Origin: Hydnum rufescens UP504
Lineage: Eukaryota > Basidiomycota > Agaricomycetes > Cantharellales > Hydnaceae
Assembly: GCA_014904985.1 (NCBI GenBank)
Contig: MU128926.1
Span: 84,644 to 148,643 of the forward strand
Reading direction: 5' to 3'
Length of the DNA stretch: 64,000 nucleotides
The notes under the pieces were generated by a model. The model saw nothing but the letters and a program-made list of their open reading frames with translations. It was not told the origin of the DNA and did no database searches. The translations under genes were made by a program, and so were the position numbers. Within the stretch, counting starts at the first letter, position 1, and every line of letters starts with the position of its first letter. This document shows, piece by piece, positions 1-12,626 of the stretch.

Positions 1-738
1 GTCTCCTCAACGACACTGTATTCTGTTCACTCCACTGGCATTATCGCCTCAGAAAGCGGCATAGGCACGTCTGGGCCCGTCTTGCTCTTCACACGATCGA
101 TAGCGAAAGAATCCAGTTTTATTTTATCTTCGACTGCACTCGAAACATCCACGTTCTTAATTGCCACGATCTCTACTACTACATCTGCATCATCAACCCC
201 ATCGCCCTCATCGAGTGGTTCATTCGCCAGCACCTTCACGCGCGACCTCGCTCCTATCCCCGAAATCTCACGTGCATCGAGTGCATCCTTTTTACCCTCT
301 AATAACGACATCAGCGCTACCCCCTCCAGATCTGTAATAACAACACTCATTGTCTTTGGGGTCTTAGCATCCCTAATTATCGGCACATTCGTCATCCTTA
401 AATGCACATACACAGCAAAGAAGCCTTCTAACCCTCCTACGTATCCCGATCTCAACAACCGCCACTCCATTAGCGAGCCTTTTCCTCTAGGAGGCTCTCC
501 CCGTTCTGCGAAGTATTCCTATGCATTTTCTGGGGATGGAAATGAAGCAAGGCACAAGAAACACGCGAGTGCTCAACAGCACTTGCTATACGCGCATTCT
601 TCCTCTGCGACCCGTTTGCAGTCTACTCCCATGTTCACTCCACAACTTCCATCTACAGTTCAGGCACTGGAGCGCCGTCGTCTAAAAGAGGATGAGGACG
701 AGAAAGCGAAGTGGCTCTGGAACTCACAAATCTATTGA
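1..738 (+). CDS. Single-pass membrane protein, 5' part outside window
   Basis: The frame is open from the first base of the window to a stop at 736-738, so the gene starts upstream. About the first 110 residues are rich in Ser, Thr and Ala, as in a mucin-like or cell-wall-anchored ectodomain. One hydrophobic segment follows (residues about 113-135, VITTLIVFGVLASLIIGTF), then a hydrophilic tail of about 110 residues with Pro-rich, Ser-rich and basic stretches and an acidic/basic end. This is the plan of fungal type I single-pass proteins such as mid2-like stress sensors, but no conserved domain was recognised. There is no in-frame ATG upstream of the membrane segment within the window, so an N-terminal signal peptide cannot be assessed. 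Confidence 0.6.
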   Translation, partial: VSSTTLYSVHSTGIIASESGIGTSGPVLLFTRSIAKESSFILSSTALETSTFLIATISTTTSASSTPSPSSSGSFASTFTRDLAPIPEISRASSASFLPSNNDISATPSRSVITTLIVFGVLASLIIGTFVILKCTYTAKKPSNPPTYPDLNNRHSISEPFPLGGSPRSAKYSYAFSGDGNEARHKKHASAQQHLLYAHSSSATRLQSTPMFTPQLPSTVQALERRRLKEDEDEKAKWLWNSQIY

Positions 739-1456
739 CTGCCTTTGCGCCTAAAGAACCAATGACCCTTCTCTCGGATTTGTTGGAACTCTTCATTCCC
801 TTGTTCATGTTATTCCAATACCGTGTAGCACCATCGCAGACACACCCCACACTGTTAGTAGCTCGAGAAAAATGAAGGGAACACCACTGCTGCTGAGCAA
901 AAACCCACCAGGACAATGTCTAATCACGGAAGCTCCATCACTATATATATTCATGTTATCTGCGGGGTGTTCCATTCAACGTCACGATGTAGTCATGCCT
1001 CTGCAGACGGTACAGCGTTCCCGGCTACACTGATCGAATCAGTCTCTTGACCAATCACAATTGGGCTACATAGTGCTATGGTCCCCGCTACGACACCATC
1101 CTTTACAAAATCAATCCTTATTTGTCAAAGCACTTCCTAGCGAGAGACTGATCAATCTAATTCCTGGAAAAATATACAAACTTGGCCTCTACAAGCCCTC
1201 TGACCAGGAAAAGAGGAGAGATGTTCTTACCACATTGCAGATATAGTAAATATCACTGACACGAATTAGTGGCTGTGCCAAGGCTCGAAGTGTCCTTGAC
1301 TCCATTTGCATAATAGTGCACAAAACCTCGGATCCGATGCTTGTCGCTCGGAAGGCTAATTTGGCCTTCCATATGAGGTTGGTAGGGTAGCGATATATAA
1401 CGGATCCCTCGCTCTTCACTTTCACATTTGTTCTTTCCTCTTCGTCTGCATCCAAT
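739..1456. other. Intergenic, nothing recognised
   Basis: No frame on either strand gives a recognisable protein. The stretch just before 1457 is the likely promoter of the AA14-like gene: a TATATAA-like string lies near 1394-1400, about 60 bp upstream of its ATG. Confidence 0.4.
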
Positions 1457-2795
1457 ATGATTGCAATCCTTGTGTCCGCCTTCCTTGGCTTAGCCGGAGT
1501 AACCCAAGCCCAGGTTGCTGCCTGGCATACGGGAATGTGTTTCCTAAACGTACGTCTTTCTCCATAGCGTTCTCGTAAAACACGATGCCCACTAACGCAC
1601 AACTCAGGGTACTTATCCAAACTACGATAACTCGAACACAAATAATGCAGTAATTCCTCTGTTTGTGTTGCTCAAGTCCCAATGGTGGTGTGAGCCCGTA
1701 GCTCGTATCGACTGTTATAAACCAATGCTGATTTATTTCCTCTCTTCGTTCATCACGATAATAAAGTTGGGAAATCTCGGTTCTATCTTGACTGTGCCAA
1801 CCTTGACCATTGGGCACCATTCAGTGTGACGAATTTACTCCAGCCCCTAGAGATTTCCTAGAATTGTCAGTTTTTCATCCTTCAGATATTACCGTGTGAT
1901 AACATCAATTGATTTCCTTCAGGCCCGCTGGAGGGAGCTTCACCGTGGAACTTGCAAATAATCGCGCTCAGATCACTCTGTCCTATGGCGGGAGAGCCAC
2001 ATCCGAATGACCGGACGGGCGTAATCATCCCGAGAATTATTCAATGCCCAATAATGGATGTATCGTCCAACCCAATCGTTAGTAAAAACCACTTTCAGGT
2101 TCGAATTGTTTACGCTGAACGTGACCGTATTGTTCGCACTAAGAACCAGAGCGATGCTGCGTGTACCGCATTTTCCATTTCGTATACGGCGAGCCCATCC
2201 ATCTCTGTCCCTCAAACCGATCACTCTGGGCTTGTCTAAATCCAACTGTACAGGGCGATCTCAAGGAGGTAACCCCGGAGAACCTTTCTGTATTTACTGT
2301 TCTCCACCAGTTGCGTCCAATTATGCCGGACGTGTGTTCGCCCGCTCTGAATGAATACTTTACAGCATCCCATGGAAGAGGATTTCCACCTACCGGGTGC
2401 CTGCTTACTTGCCTGCGTGTCCTGTAGGCGGATGCATTTGTGGACGGGGATGGCGCGAACACAATTGCGTTCCGCCTTCGTGCATTTCCCTTGTAATAAA
2501 GTTCCTGACCCCGATATTTCCACTCTAGGGTACCCAACGGCTGCGGGATACCCAATATGTACATGCCCCCGTATGGATGCCGGTCTCCAGTTCAAACAGC
2601 ACGAAGACCGTTGCACCTGCGAAACCGCCTGTATGGTGTGAAGAGAAGCCTTCGGATTGCATCCCGGGCTCCAAGCAAATCATATTCTGGAGCCAGTTGG
2701 ATGGAAAAAATACTATTACTACAGGTTGGCAAGCCGATGGTGTGCCAAAAAGCCCTGGGCACAACACGAAGATGGGTTTCCACAACAGTTTGTGA
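1457..2795 (+). pseudogene. AA14-like secreted protein gene, broken
   Basis: The ATG at 1457 opens a signal peptide (MIAILVSAFLGLAGVTQAQ) followed by AAWHTGMCFLN. Short exons then give pieces matching the order of basidiomycete AA14-like secreted proteins: QCDEFTPAPRDFLELPAGGS, an ELANNRAQITLSYGGR segment, NQSDAACTAFSISYT, VTPENLSVFTVLHQLRP, ACPVGGCIC with its cysteines, VPNGCGIPNMYM, and AKPPVWCEE near the C-terminus. Two lesions are visible. The codon expected to be Trp in S-E-W-P-D-G is TGA at 2008-2010, and one base is missing after TGCCG near 2579, so the last exon is out of frame. AA14 enzymes are copper lytic xylan oxidases with His as mature residue 1; here the predicted mature end is not His, so even the intact ancestor may not have been an oxygenase. 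Intron borders (for example donor at 1688, acceptor ending 1922) are by eye. Confidence 0.65.
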
Positions 2796-4379
2796 CGTTT
2801 CGTATTGTTCTTTAATTGTAGCATGAGTTGAACTTAAAATTATTCGATAGGCGCTCAGAATGACATCTTCCTGTACGGAAACCACTAGCCTATCGCGACG
2901 GAGTCCTGGGCGCTTACTTTATATCTCCCCGTAGTCCGTCAGACACGGCTCCACCCAAGAATCTCTCATTGTTCTCGTCACTAAGGTGGCATGGGCAGGC
3001 ACGTAGGATGCCATTTTGATAGCAGATCGTGCTTTTTTTGTTATCTCCGAATGCATTTCACCCTCACTTGGGAGTGTAGACACCCCCAAACATTCTTTCT
3101 TGTGTCACACGATCGTATACGGCGAATGTATTTCCATTTGCAGCATCAATATTTTTTTGGAGCAAGAATGAGACGTACGCGTGCTTGAATTCAAGTGGCT
3201 CAAAATGCATATGATGGAGAGCGATGGTTTGTAATTTCCAAATTTGGTCATGCCCGCTGCTGGACGGAGGTGGAGGCTCGACTCGTGGTTCTCCTGCGAA
3301 TGGAATTCTGAATTTTGGGCATGAATGAACTTGTCTGTTTTCTCCAGTTCCAAACCTCTTGGCGGAAATAGTCCGCAGCCGAGTCTGATCAGCCCAGCTT
3401 CGGAGGTACCGACCGGGTGTCGGAGGCGCCAACGGAGCACATCAGAGGCGCCAAGATGCAGCAGCTGGCTCAGAAGGTCAGCCGACAATGCGGCGCCTTA
3501 TCAATGCTTCCAGTTGGTCCCGCATTGTCCTCCTCGGTGATCTATCGCCCACAAACCACTATATTTACGCTGTGTAAATACTTCGTTGATCTGTACCAAT
3601 CATAACTTTCTACAAAACCTGCGCATTTAGCTGCCGCAGCTGGAAATATCTCCGCATTCGCCAATGCAGCATTTATCACCACGCAAAGCAAAGAGCCATG
3701 TAAATTAGAGCCTTGGGACCATAGCGAGGCATTCAGTGTGGTACCCCTATTGTACGATTATATTGCCACCAGTTCGGGAAATGCCGAATTGAATAATTCA
3801 ATTTAGAGCCGTGCGCCCTGCAAATGTCGGGAGGTAAATAACAAACCAAATAGTCTGTGTGGCGGTCGATCGAAGACTGAGTTCACCACGAACCAGCGCT
3901 GTTTGCCCCTTTTTGGTCATCTTGGTTTTCTGAGTGTCTCTCTGGACTTCCAGTGAGAAACGCGGGACACGTGCGAAATTCAGAAGCGTGGCTTTCCCTT
4001 AACGCAGGAATGGGTGCAAGGGATAGAAAATAAATCACGCAACAGACATGGATTGAGCAAATCCCCAACTACAATACTGACCTAACAAGCCGTGTGTTTC
4101 ATTCTTGCGTGTTATATAGACACAATTGCATTCTGATAAATATAATACCTCCGAGAGATCGATTCGCAAGTAATATACGCGGCAGGCGTGTGGAAACAAT
4201 GTGGAGTAGACAGATGGTGACGATCCTCTTTGATGGGCTGGTATCAGCTTGTGGACACCCTTCCGCTCCTGCAAGAACTTCAGCTGGAAGTTAAAGATGC
4301 TGTAGTCCCTGGTCCTTGATGATACCAAGAACGGTTTGCAGCATTTATCAAGGTTTCGGCGTCTTCCATGAAAATTCAC
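2796..4379. other. No convincing gene
   Basis: Several overlapping frames of 60-127 codons exist on both strands. The least implausible is on the minus strand at about 3064-3488, but it has no recognisable domain. There are no TE ends, tandem repeats or RNA genes that I can see. Confidence 0.3.
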
Positions 4380-5560
4380 ACTTTCTCGAAATTTCTCTTG
4401 GCGCGAGCCGCTTCTTCAAGGTCATGCTGTGAGCACTCGCCAGGACGTGGCAAGGTCGGAATGAAGCTTGCGAAGGGTTAATTGCCTCTGAATCATGCTT
4501 GGGTAGCAGCACGTTGGTTGACTTCTTCTCAATGATCTTCCATTTCCTTCACAAACTTGGAAATGCGCCACTCAAATTCCTGGACACACTCGTCCCATTT
4601 CTTTAGTTCGTGTTGCAATCCTTTAGGATTGGGGACCATTGAGTACTGGTCATGGACGAGTAAGAACTTGTCTGATCTTTCGCCACCCGATGGACATTGT
4701 CAGGCTCGTCGATGCTCAAGTTGAGTCCTGCACGAGCCGTGTGGCATTGGATATTGCAGCAGGTGAGTGTGGTTGTACGTTCTCGTAACCGTTTTCACTC
4801 TCAAGTTCGATTGTTCTCGTCGTTGAATGATGGCCTCTAGCAGGGCATTTCGCTCCGAAACCTTGCGGTTCAATACGCTATTCTCGACTTCAAGCTTATG
4901 GGGTTCGTATCTCCACCGTTCCCTGCTGGGCAAGTTCCTGGTCGCAATTCCTCGGGAGTTTTATCTCGCGCCCTGCTGCTCTTCCTGATAAATTTGAAAC
5001 GCATTCAACGGTAAGAAAGATTACAAGATGCCTACAGCTGGGCGGAAACATCATCAAAGTTTGCCTCGAGATCTGAAGTGGCCTAGCTGGTCCCTGAGGA
5101 AGCCAGATCTGCTTCCAGATCTTTCATATCTTTTTGAAGACGATCAACCACCTTTTGCGTTCGGATGACAAACGTCGTGTTTGTTTTTTAGGGTTTGCAA
5201 GTCCCAAAGCTGGGCCCTGGCACTCTGCCGGTGCCCACAGGAGTCCCAGTTAGCATCGAGACAACGAAAAATTCGAGTTCTCACAGCTTCGATATTTGAT
5301 TTTGATTCTGTTGGCCGAGAGCGGGGAGCTCTCTATTCTCGAGTTTGTCTGGCGCAGCGTCTTTTGGTAAGACTGCCTGTAGTCCTCGCAGTTCGTTTTC
5401 CCATGTTTTGGTGTCTTCCCGTAGCTGGGACAACCCGACCGCACTGGCATTTTGGATACCTTCCCAAAGCTCCATACGGTTCAAAGACAGGCCTCTGTTG
5501 TCGGACAAAAAGATACTGTAGCTGATGAATAATCGGTGCGGAGCCACTTAGATTCGCACA
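4380..5560 (-). pseudogene. Relic of a long coiled-coil protein gene
   Basis: On the minus strand short frames give heptad-rich, highly charged peptides with no continuous frame: LQHELKKWDECVQEFEWRIS (about 4560-4620), LEVENSVLNRKVSERNALLEA (about 4830-4900) and a stretch near 5080-5165 reading VVDRLQKDMKDLEADLAS. Stops and frame changes interrupt it every 100-200 bases. A related copy lies on the plus strand at 12627-13260 (EVDRLQEEIKDLDANLASSR), which fixes the reading direction here and shows both derive from one coiled-coil gene. Parent family not recognised. Confidence 0.5.
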
Positions 5561-6019
5561 ACAACAAGAACGATAGAGCGTTTGATCAGAGCTCAAGCAA
5601 ATGCTGACGGAACTTCGGTACATCCGAGAAAGTATACTAAGCAATATGCTGACTAAGCAATGAGCGCTAGAGCTCGCACTTCCAGTTCCAACAGTAGCTG
5701 CACTTGAACTCACAACGAACGACGGGATGGATATGAAGGGCGACCTTCGAGATTATACTTAAAATCGATAGTTCAAAGAGAGAAGGCTGCGGCGAGTGAG
5801 CCTTGCTCAGTCTCAACGGTGGTATGTATGTGAAGAAAGGCTGCCAGTGGTCCACTCCCTAGATGTCGTAGCGGTGGCATCCCCGACCAAAGTGAAGGAA
5901 ACAAGAATGCAGTGCCGTCAGGTCTGTCAGTGAAGTCCGACCCACAAAAACCACCTATGAGTTTTGCTATGGGATGGATTGTGAGTAATACTGGAACTAG
6001 GAAGGAGAAAACTTCGTGA
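5561..6019. other. Spacer before PIK1 relic A, nothing recognised
   Basis: No frame longer than about 60 codons with recognisable content. This is the 3' side of the minus-strand PIK1 relic. Confidence 0.3.
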
Positions 6020-9000
6020 GGGTATTTTTGAGAAATAACGAGAAATCGCTCGCACCGAGTCATATAGTCTGGTGCATGCGGACCCCATCGAACTCATTAT
6101 TAGTCGATCCACATGATCCCCCACAGCGGAATGCGGTAGCCTCTGCAGGAATCGGTCCCGCAGATGTTGGGGCGTCTGCTCACCAAAGGCAGAAAAGCGC
6201 AGCAACGTGGAATCTGCGGCGAGTGGACCTGGATATGTGGTCCCGGCGAAGCCTATAATGCATTAATTCCGCGATTGCTGCAGGAATAAACATAAGTTAG
6301 ATCAGGTTAGGGTCCCCAAGCTGGGAGCATGCATAGATAGAGGGCGAAATATTGCTGATGACGCTGTCGCAGTGCTTTCGCGCTGTCTCGAAGGCCTCTC
6401 GGGAGCAGGCGTTTAAACTCGTTGAATGGTTCACGGTCGACTCCACTGAGCACCTCGACAGACTCTATCGAGAACTTGAAGGGTGCCGCTTCGAAGCCCG
6501 TATTCCTGGGGGAGTTACTCAGCAGGAAACCAAAATCGAGGTGAATTAAGCGCCTAGATAGGAGGGCTAGGTACGACCGGGTCGATCATTGACTGCACGA
6601 TACGTTCGATGAAAAAAATACTGGCCCTTCTCGATTTAATAGAATATTCTTATTATCTGGATCTTTGGCCTGCAAGGAATGTGTAACTACAGAAGACCCT
6701 ATGTTGTAAACGGGCATATGTCAGTATGGGGCACTGAACCAGACGTTCTCTACTCGCCTGCGAGTTAGTTCATAAAACATCTCTGTGCGCGAGAAAATTT
6801 GGCCGAGGAAGCGTCCCCATAAGTCTTCAGAGAGGGGCCATGATTAAGTATCTATTACAAAGGAAAAACGGGGAAAACATCGCCATAAGAGCAATGAAGT
6901 GATCCATCAATGTGACGTGGCCAAACCGACCCTCTGGGAGACGTCGGGCATATTCTGCCTTTTTGATAGAATGGATAGATACGGTGTCTTTGACCGTCTC
7001 CACCAATTCAGAATTAGTTCCCAATGAGGCTTCGGAAGCTATAAACAGTACAGAGGGGTCAGTGTGGTGGCGGAAGAACCCTCGATGATGAGATAGAGCC
7101 CACTGTCGGGACGGTGGTCAGCGCCAGTTTTGACAATAACTGACAAGCACTGTATGAAATGGAGGTAGATTCAGGCTCAAACAACCCGTGCTTTTTTCGT
7201 AATCCACGATTCTCGGAAGACACCCGCTATCATCAATCAGATCATGACAAAAAGCAAAGCATGAGCACAGGAATACCAACGTGATACACTCCACGTCAGT
7301 AACGTCGGAGAACTCACCCGAGGGGTCCACTCTTTAATTCGCGCCGCACGAACCCTTCATCGTCTACCGTCTGGGCATTTACTTGACGTTCCCAATCCCA
7401 CCGTGACCACGTTCTCTGGCGTCTCTTCATGAGCTCCACATGCTCCTCCTCCAGCGGCATCATCTCTTGCATGATCTTATCACGAATAGCAGTCGCCTCG
7501 GCGCGCTGCAATTTCGTCCGCATCGGAGCAGCGACCTGTTGCGTGGCAGCATCGTTCACACTACAGGGACGTGACCCCGTGACCCAGTTCAGCACCGCGC
7601 TGGACCATGGGGGATCGAGCTGTTGTGGGGGGAAGGCAATGGTGACGATGGCTTCCCGAACGATATTTGCATTGAGGTGCACCAACATGACGGCCCCAGT
7701 TCGCGTTCTTTCCGAGTGGTCCTCGAGGGATAAAACCCGATGATGTGAGTGTCCCGTATCGTTTGAAATGCTGTGGCGGGGGAAAGAGGGGATGAGGGGC
7801 ACGACAGGAGGCGATCTGTTGCGTGTTCAGATTGAAGGTGTGCGGAGACGTGGAATGCGATGATGGGGCGGACTATGTTGAGAGCTTTTTTCTTAAGCGT
7901 AGGGGGAAGGACGACGGAATCTGAAAGCTCGGCAGGTTGAGTACGGATGAAAGATCGGTCCCGTAGAGTTGTTCCGCGAAGTCTATTTCTCCTTGCAGCT
8001 CGAAACGTCCTTGCGCTAGTGAAGGAGTAGTTGGAAATGATACAGACTCGGCGATCGTAAAGCTGGCTACCACAATGTGGTGAGCCGACGACAGGCGCGA
8101 ACGACTATCAAGAAATGAGGCTTTCCGGTGGCCCTCCGCAGTGAATTCGGATCAAGTGGCTGTCCAGTGTCAGACCGTCGGGGCCGTTGCATCTTGTGTT
8201 CCTCGGCGATGATTCCCCTTAGAATCTCTTGGTTTGCGTGCTTCAGTGGAACGAAATCAAGCTCTCTGATGGGGATTTCGATGGGAATGTAGGGCAAGCT
8301 TCCAGCCGAATTTAGGACCACGCACTCCCCGGGAGGTATACGAACGATGCGATCGCGCGCACGGTCCGGACTCTTTGAAGCATGAATCGGACTGTCTGCA
8401 CCAGACGTCCAACTTAGGATATCCACCTATACACAGAATAAGACGGCCCACTAAAATAGAACGGAAGGTTTCCTCACTTCAACAAGTCAACTATGATTCA
8501 GAACAGTCAATTCCGCGCAAAGCGCACTTACTCTCTGGAGACAAGATGGGCTATCCGACCGCAAGTTTTGGCTCCACTAGCAGTTGATTGAATACATTCT
8601 CGAGCGCGAGAAACTGGACTTGTGAACGACAATAATGGCTCTGAAGGAGCTGCGACGTCACAGGATCCAAATGCTGCGTGATGGAGGTCCCGAGTGATAG
8701 CGATAGCGTAGATTGGGACAGAAGTGATTGCAAATTTCCCATGGTTCGACCCGTCCGTTTACGAACGAGTGCTGGACCTTTCATGGCGGTGACCGGAGTT
8801 TTTCGGGAAAGACTGAAGGCCATGGTCGACGTTTGTCCAAATGTATGGGTGTCTTCTTCCTCGGAAGACTCCCCTTCATCATCGTCTCCGTCTGACCCTG
8901 GTAATTGATTGGCGGTGATGTACTTGAACCCGGGACGTTTGCTACATAGTCTGCATCATCAGTAGTGCGAAAGGGATGTGACGGTCGAACGTCATCCGCG

Positions 9001-9570
9001 ACGTGACCTCGTTTGCTCTATGGGAGCAAGTCCAGTTGTCACACGCAATTGTGGCTTGCCTGGAGTGCCGGGAAGGACAGCGGCGGCCCAACGATAGCCA
9101 GGGCGATTCGAGGTCTAGGTTTACGCTTCCAGAATTGGGAAGGACCAGTGATAGGATGCAAGACTGCCATAGGAAGAGGTAATTGGAGGAACGCCAAATA
9201 TGATGTTCTGAACCTTCAGTAGGACGCGTTGGGAAATAACGAAAGTATTGGAAGATAGAGTACGCCGAAAGGGGTGTGTGCGTACCATGTGAAGTCCCAG
9301 ACATCATCGAGATTTGTAGGCTTTTCTTCCCTGAGTCTTCCAGTAATGTAGTGCGTGATGCCAATGTGGGAGTGGTAGTGGATAGGTATTCGAGGGCGAG
9401 GTGTGCGGAGAAGTAGGATTGGGATTGGAAGAGCCCAAGCGAGAGGGCACGGGAAGGGGTCATTGAGGTCGAAACTGAGGAATGTGATCACGCGATGGCG
9501 GCTCTCGAAACTGTGGGACCGACTCGTTGTACCCACGCTCTCAAGGAGAAGGGTTACTCGCATCTCATCT
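6020..9570 (-). pseudogene. PIK1-like: Phosphatidylinositol 4-kinase (PIK1 type) relic A
   Basis: Reading the minus strand from about 9563 down, fragments appear in the order of a Pik1/PI4K-beta protein. First is a helical N-terminal part (FDLNDPFPCPLAWAL, about 9425-9475), then RIVRIPPGECVVLNSAG (about 8300-8350) with LDFVPLKHANQEILR. Next come EIDFAEQLYGTDLSS (about 7950), a linker VMLVHLNANIVREA, the catalytic lobe near 7108-7150 (KTGADLRQEQ-like, base-identical to unit B here), IHSIKKAEYARRLPEGRFGH (about 6940), a worn catalytic loop near 6640-6670, LDFGFLLSNSP (about 6510-6545) and the kinase C-terminus SMGSACTRLYDS (about 6070-6105). Frames change many times and stops intervene. The family makes PI4P at the Golgi, but this copy cannot. 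It lies head-to-head with X copy 1, as units B and C do with theirs. No intact PIK1 is in the window. Confidence 0.7.
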
Positions 9571-10128
9571 TCCAGTCTGGAACAGGCTGGGTAACAGTGT
9601 TAATCGCCCCTTTCCCTTCAGTGCTGCGCTTCACTGGTGCACCCGGCCCCATGAGGGAGATGAGTCGCAGCATCCGGCGTCCCACCATGTCTTTCCAGTG
9701 GCTTCCGATACGGCAGAAGAGGGTTGGGCCAGGGTTGACAAGGATGGGTGATTCAGACAGTGGATGGTTCCAGCAAAGGAGGGAAACTAGGGGACGATGT
9801 GGTGGGATGCGTCTTGACATGTTTGAACAATCGTCACTGCGAATCCCAAATCTTCTCGTCGGCATCAACGAACTAGGCAGTTTTTGGCAGACGGAGGGAG
9901 TTATATTGGGTGCATGCTGGGGATGCAAAGCCAAGGACAGACTTCAGTGTCGCGGTAGTATTCTGGAGAAAGATCCCGTTGGTTGCAGAATATGAGCTTG
10001 AGCGAGATATGGTTCAGCTCGAAGGATAGCACAGTGTGGGCATCAACTGGAGGTACTGAGATGGTTGGCCAGAATAGAAACGTAGACTGGCCTGAAATTT
10101 GTGAATGGTCATGAGGGTGACCGGAAGG
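9571..10128. other. Interval between PIK1 relic A and X copy 1
   Basis: Divergent intergenic region. Overlapping frames on both strands (to 166 codons) have no recognisable domain. Units B and C are shorter here, so this 0.5-kb segment is either an insertion in unit A or was lost from B and C. Confidence 0.3.
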
Positions 10129-10134
10129 TATAAA
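10129..10134 (+). promoter_or_regulatory. TATA box of X copy 1
   Basis: TATAAA lies 71 bp upstream of the ATG at 10205. The same box with a GGAAAG/GGAAGG-like left flank is found 72 bp and 69 bp upstream of X copies 2 and 3, which supports both the box and the chosen starts. Confidence 0.6.
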
Positions 10135-10204
10135 GCCTTGGTGGTGATCTTTACTATCTCCCTTCACCCCCCCTTGAACGACCTAAACCCGAACTCTGCC
10201 TAGT

Positions 10205-11450
10205 ATGACGAACCTTGTCAATGCTGGGCCACAGGATACTCTCGCTGTGGATACCGGTCATCACTTCATTTCCACTGCTACCTTTCCTTGGAAGGACTCC
10301 GTGAATGGACCCCGTGTCCAAGACAGCGAAATTACACTAGCACTGCAGAGCAAGGTTAGTTAGAGTAAAGATTGTTACTCCCCGAGTCACATTCTGAACT
10401 GAGGGTTTCAGACACTTGGCCGTCACAAGTATGTTAGCATAGACGGCAAGATCGAGCTTAATTCGCACTCCCACACGACTGCGCGACGATTCAAATTGGA
10501 TTCTTTTGAAATAATTGTCCTGGCGTTGCATGGGAAGTCGGATTCCACCCATGGCCTTGAGTCCCACCCTATACAATGCAATGACATGTCCCCTGTGTCG
10601 GGACCTGAGTATGCCCCCAGCACGGAAGAAACTCGCACTTCAGGCCTCACTCTAAATCCCTCTCCTAGCTCATTGAGGCAAATTCAATTCACGAGTTCGA
10701 CCCGAAGGACCCATTTGGGGACTTCAATCGTGACTAATCACCAGTCAGCCCTTAGTTCTACTTCTGGCACCGTCTGGCTCCAACGCGTTGAAGACCCCAG
10801 CCAAAGAACCTTCGGCGGGTTTCTGGGCACCTTCTCTGCCCGATTTGCTGATTGCTGTTCCAAGCATGCTGGATGTTCTCCCGATGATCCTACTTCTCTC
10901 TCGATTACTATCAAGGCGACCTTGTCCGACACTGGCCGGGGTGCTTCCTCTAAGCCGCTTGTACAAATGATTTCTATACACTACCCAGACTGGCCGACTC
11001 TCGACAACACATCATATGCTGGAGAGATAATCCACACCACCTACGACACGGATTTCTGTGGCCCTGAAGTAAAAGTCACCCGCACCATCAGGGATGTATC
11101 GAACACCTTTGAATTACCTGAAGGTATAACGTATGGTATGGAAGTGTATCGAACATGGGGTTCTGGTTTCGTAGGCCACTTGACTAGTAGTACGTTGCCT
11201 TCACCTTAAGTTTGTTTCATGCACTAACCAAACATTTAATCCCTAGGTAAAATACTCGGTGCAATGAACTCGATAGGCAAGACTCTCAAGTCAATAGGAA
11301 AACAGCTCCGACGTCCGTCCGGGCTCTTAAACATGGTATATAATCGTGGTGAGTGTCACACTTACACATGCTAATGAGCATATGGCCTAATCTAGATCTT
11401 GCACAGGGGCAGCCTCCACTTCAAAGACGTCATTTGACCATAACATTTAG
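10205..11450 (+). CDS. Family X protein, copy 1 (unknown function, intact)
   Basis: Four exons: 10205-10354, 10412-11189, 11247-11348, 11407-11450, with GT-AG introns of 57-58 nt. They join in frame to 357 codons plus stop. The same exon structure is kept in copies 2 and 3, and alignment to them decided starts and splice sites. No signal peptide, membrane segment or catalytic motif was recognised. Conserved features among copies are an N-terminal block around FPWKDSVNGPRVQDS, the stretch LGRHKYVSIDGKIELNSH, RFKLDSFEI, the Cys-containing block FGGFLGTFSARFADCC followed by HAGC, YPDWPTLD, and a basic C-terminal exon (IGKTLKSIGKQLRR) that could form an amphipathic helix. It is probably cytosolic. 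The gene is head-to-head with PIK1 relic A and is followed by a MET30 relic. Function unknown; it appears to be a lineage-specific multicopy family. Confidence 0.75.
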
Positions 11451-11639
11451 CTCAGAATGGGATCGGGCACGGGGTTACAACTTTTATTTAGTCAGACATT
11501 AGATGTGCAGTTTTTTGTACCTGTAACTTAGTAGAAAATGATCGCCACGATCAAACAATATTCAATCTCCTGGTGATAGATAGCATATGGTGAGGAACAC
11601 GGAGCAGTGGGGTCATACACAGTGCAAACAAAAAGATAA

Positions 11640-12620
11640 TGATTAGGCAGTGACAGAAAATAAATTCTACGGTGGGGGCGAGGCAACGACAATAATACCA
11701 ATGGTAAGGCAAATGCGCAGGCGAAGATACAGGCGGAAACACTGGGGTGGCAATAGCGCTGCCGGGGCGGACATGAGCTCAGGCGCAAACACCATATTCT
11801 CACATCACCATCGTCACTCCCGACTTGATATCCCACAATGAAGGTATTATCCAGACTACCCGAAATCAAGAGGGGATGAGCGCGTTTTTTCCGGTGCATC
11901 CGGGTTGATCCAGGGGCACACTGCAAAGATGTTGGAGGAATCATGGGGCCGGTGCCTGAAGGAGTCGTGCCGAACGGACCTTCAAGTTCCCCAGACGGAT
12001 GCGACTGTGCATGGAAAGGCTGGAAGCCATCTCCACGTGACATCAACCTTTCACGGCCCGGTCTTCGTTCGATTCTTCATAATCAGTATAGACCACCTGG
12101 ATGTTCTGGACTTGTCCAAGATGCCCGTTAAACTACCGGAAGCAGGTGCGATTGGTGAAGCCCAGCCGAATTGAAGCATCGCCGGGGGCATTGAACAGGA
12201 TATTATCGCAGTCAAGATCCGGCAACAACCACCTGGGTGTTGTGTAGCTTCCACTTCGTGATGAGATGGTACCATGGGCCTCCCATCCCATATCGCGGCG
12301 GCGTCCATTCAATCATGGTGTCTCTGCAGCGTGAAGCATTCTCCAGTGCGAAAGTTCCATATCTTGACCGTCAGGCCAACGCTACCACTTGTGAGGATAT
12401 AAGCATCGAACGCGAGACTGACGACACCTTCGGTGTGCATCCGGATACACCTGCCTGTCCTCCAGTTCCATGCTTTGAGGGTACGGTCCATGGAGCCAGT
12501 GATTAATTTAGTCTCATCGAAGATAGCCGTATAGCCGCGTATGGCCACGGACGCACAAGACCTCTTGGCCGGTTTCGAGATTCCACACTCCACACACGGG
12601 TCGTACTACCGAAAGAAGCA
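11640..12620 (-). pseudogene. MET30-like F-box/WD40 gene relic A
   Basis: Minus-strand pieces match the C-terminal half of the fuller copy at 39857-42204: a WD run with [20 protein letters not shown] and [14 protein letters not shown] (12309-12593), the linker SHPSGELEGPFGTTPSG (about 11960-12000), LLISGSLDN (about 11850), then a fused end SDDGDVRIW. Near 11822 the sequence jumps from the repeat after SGSLDN straight to the last repeat, so about 0.3 kb including one WD blade is deleted relative to the 40-kb copy. The F-box half is absent. The linker here is in the frame that the 40-kb copy has lost. Confidence 0.7.
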
Positions 12621-12626
12621 AGCCAC

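Noticed and set aside
1189..1820. Minus-strand frames of 150 and 132 codons
   Set aside because: Antisense to the first exons of the AA14-like gene.
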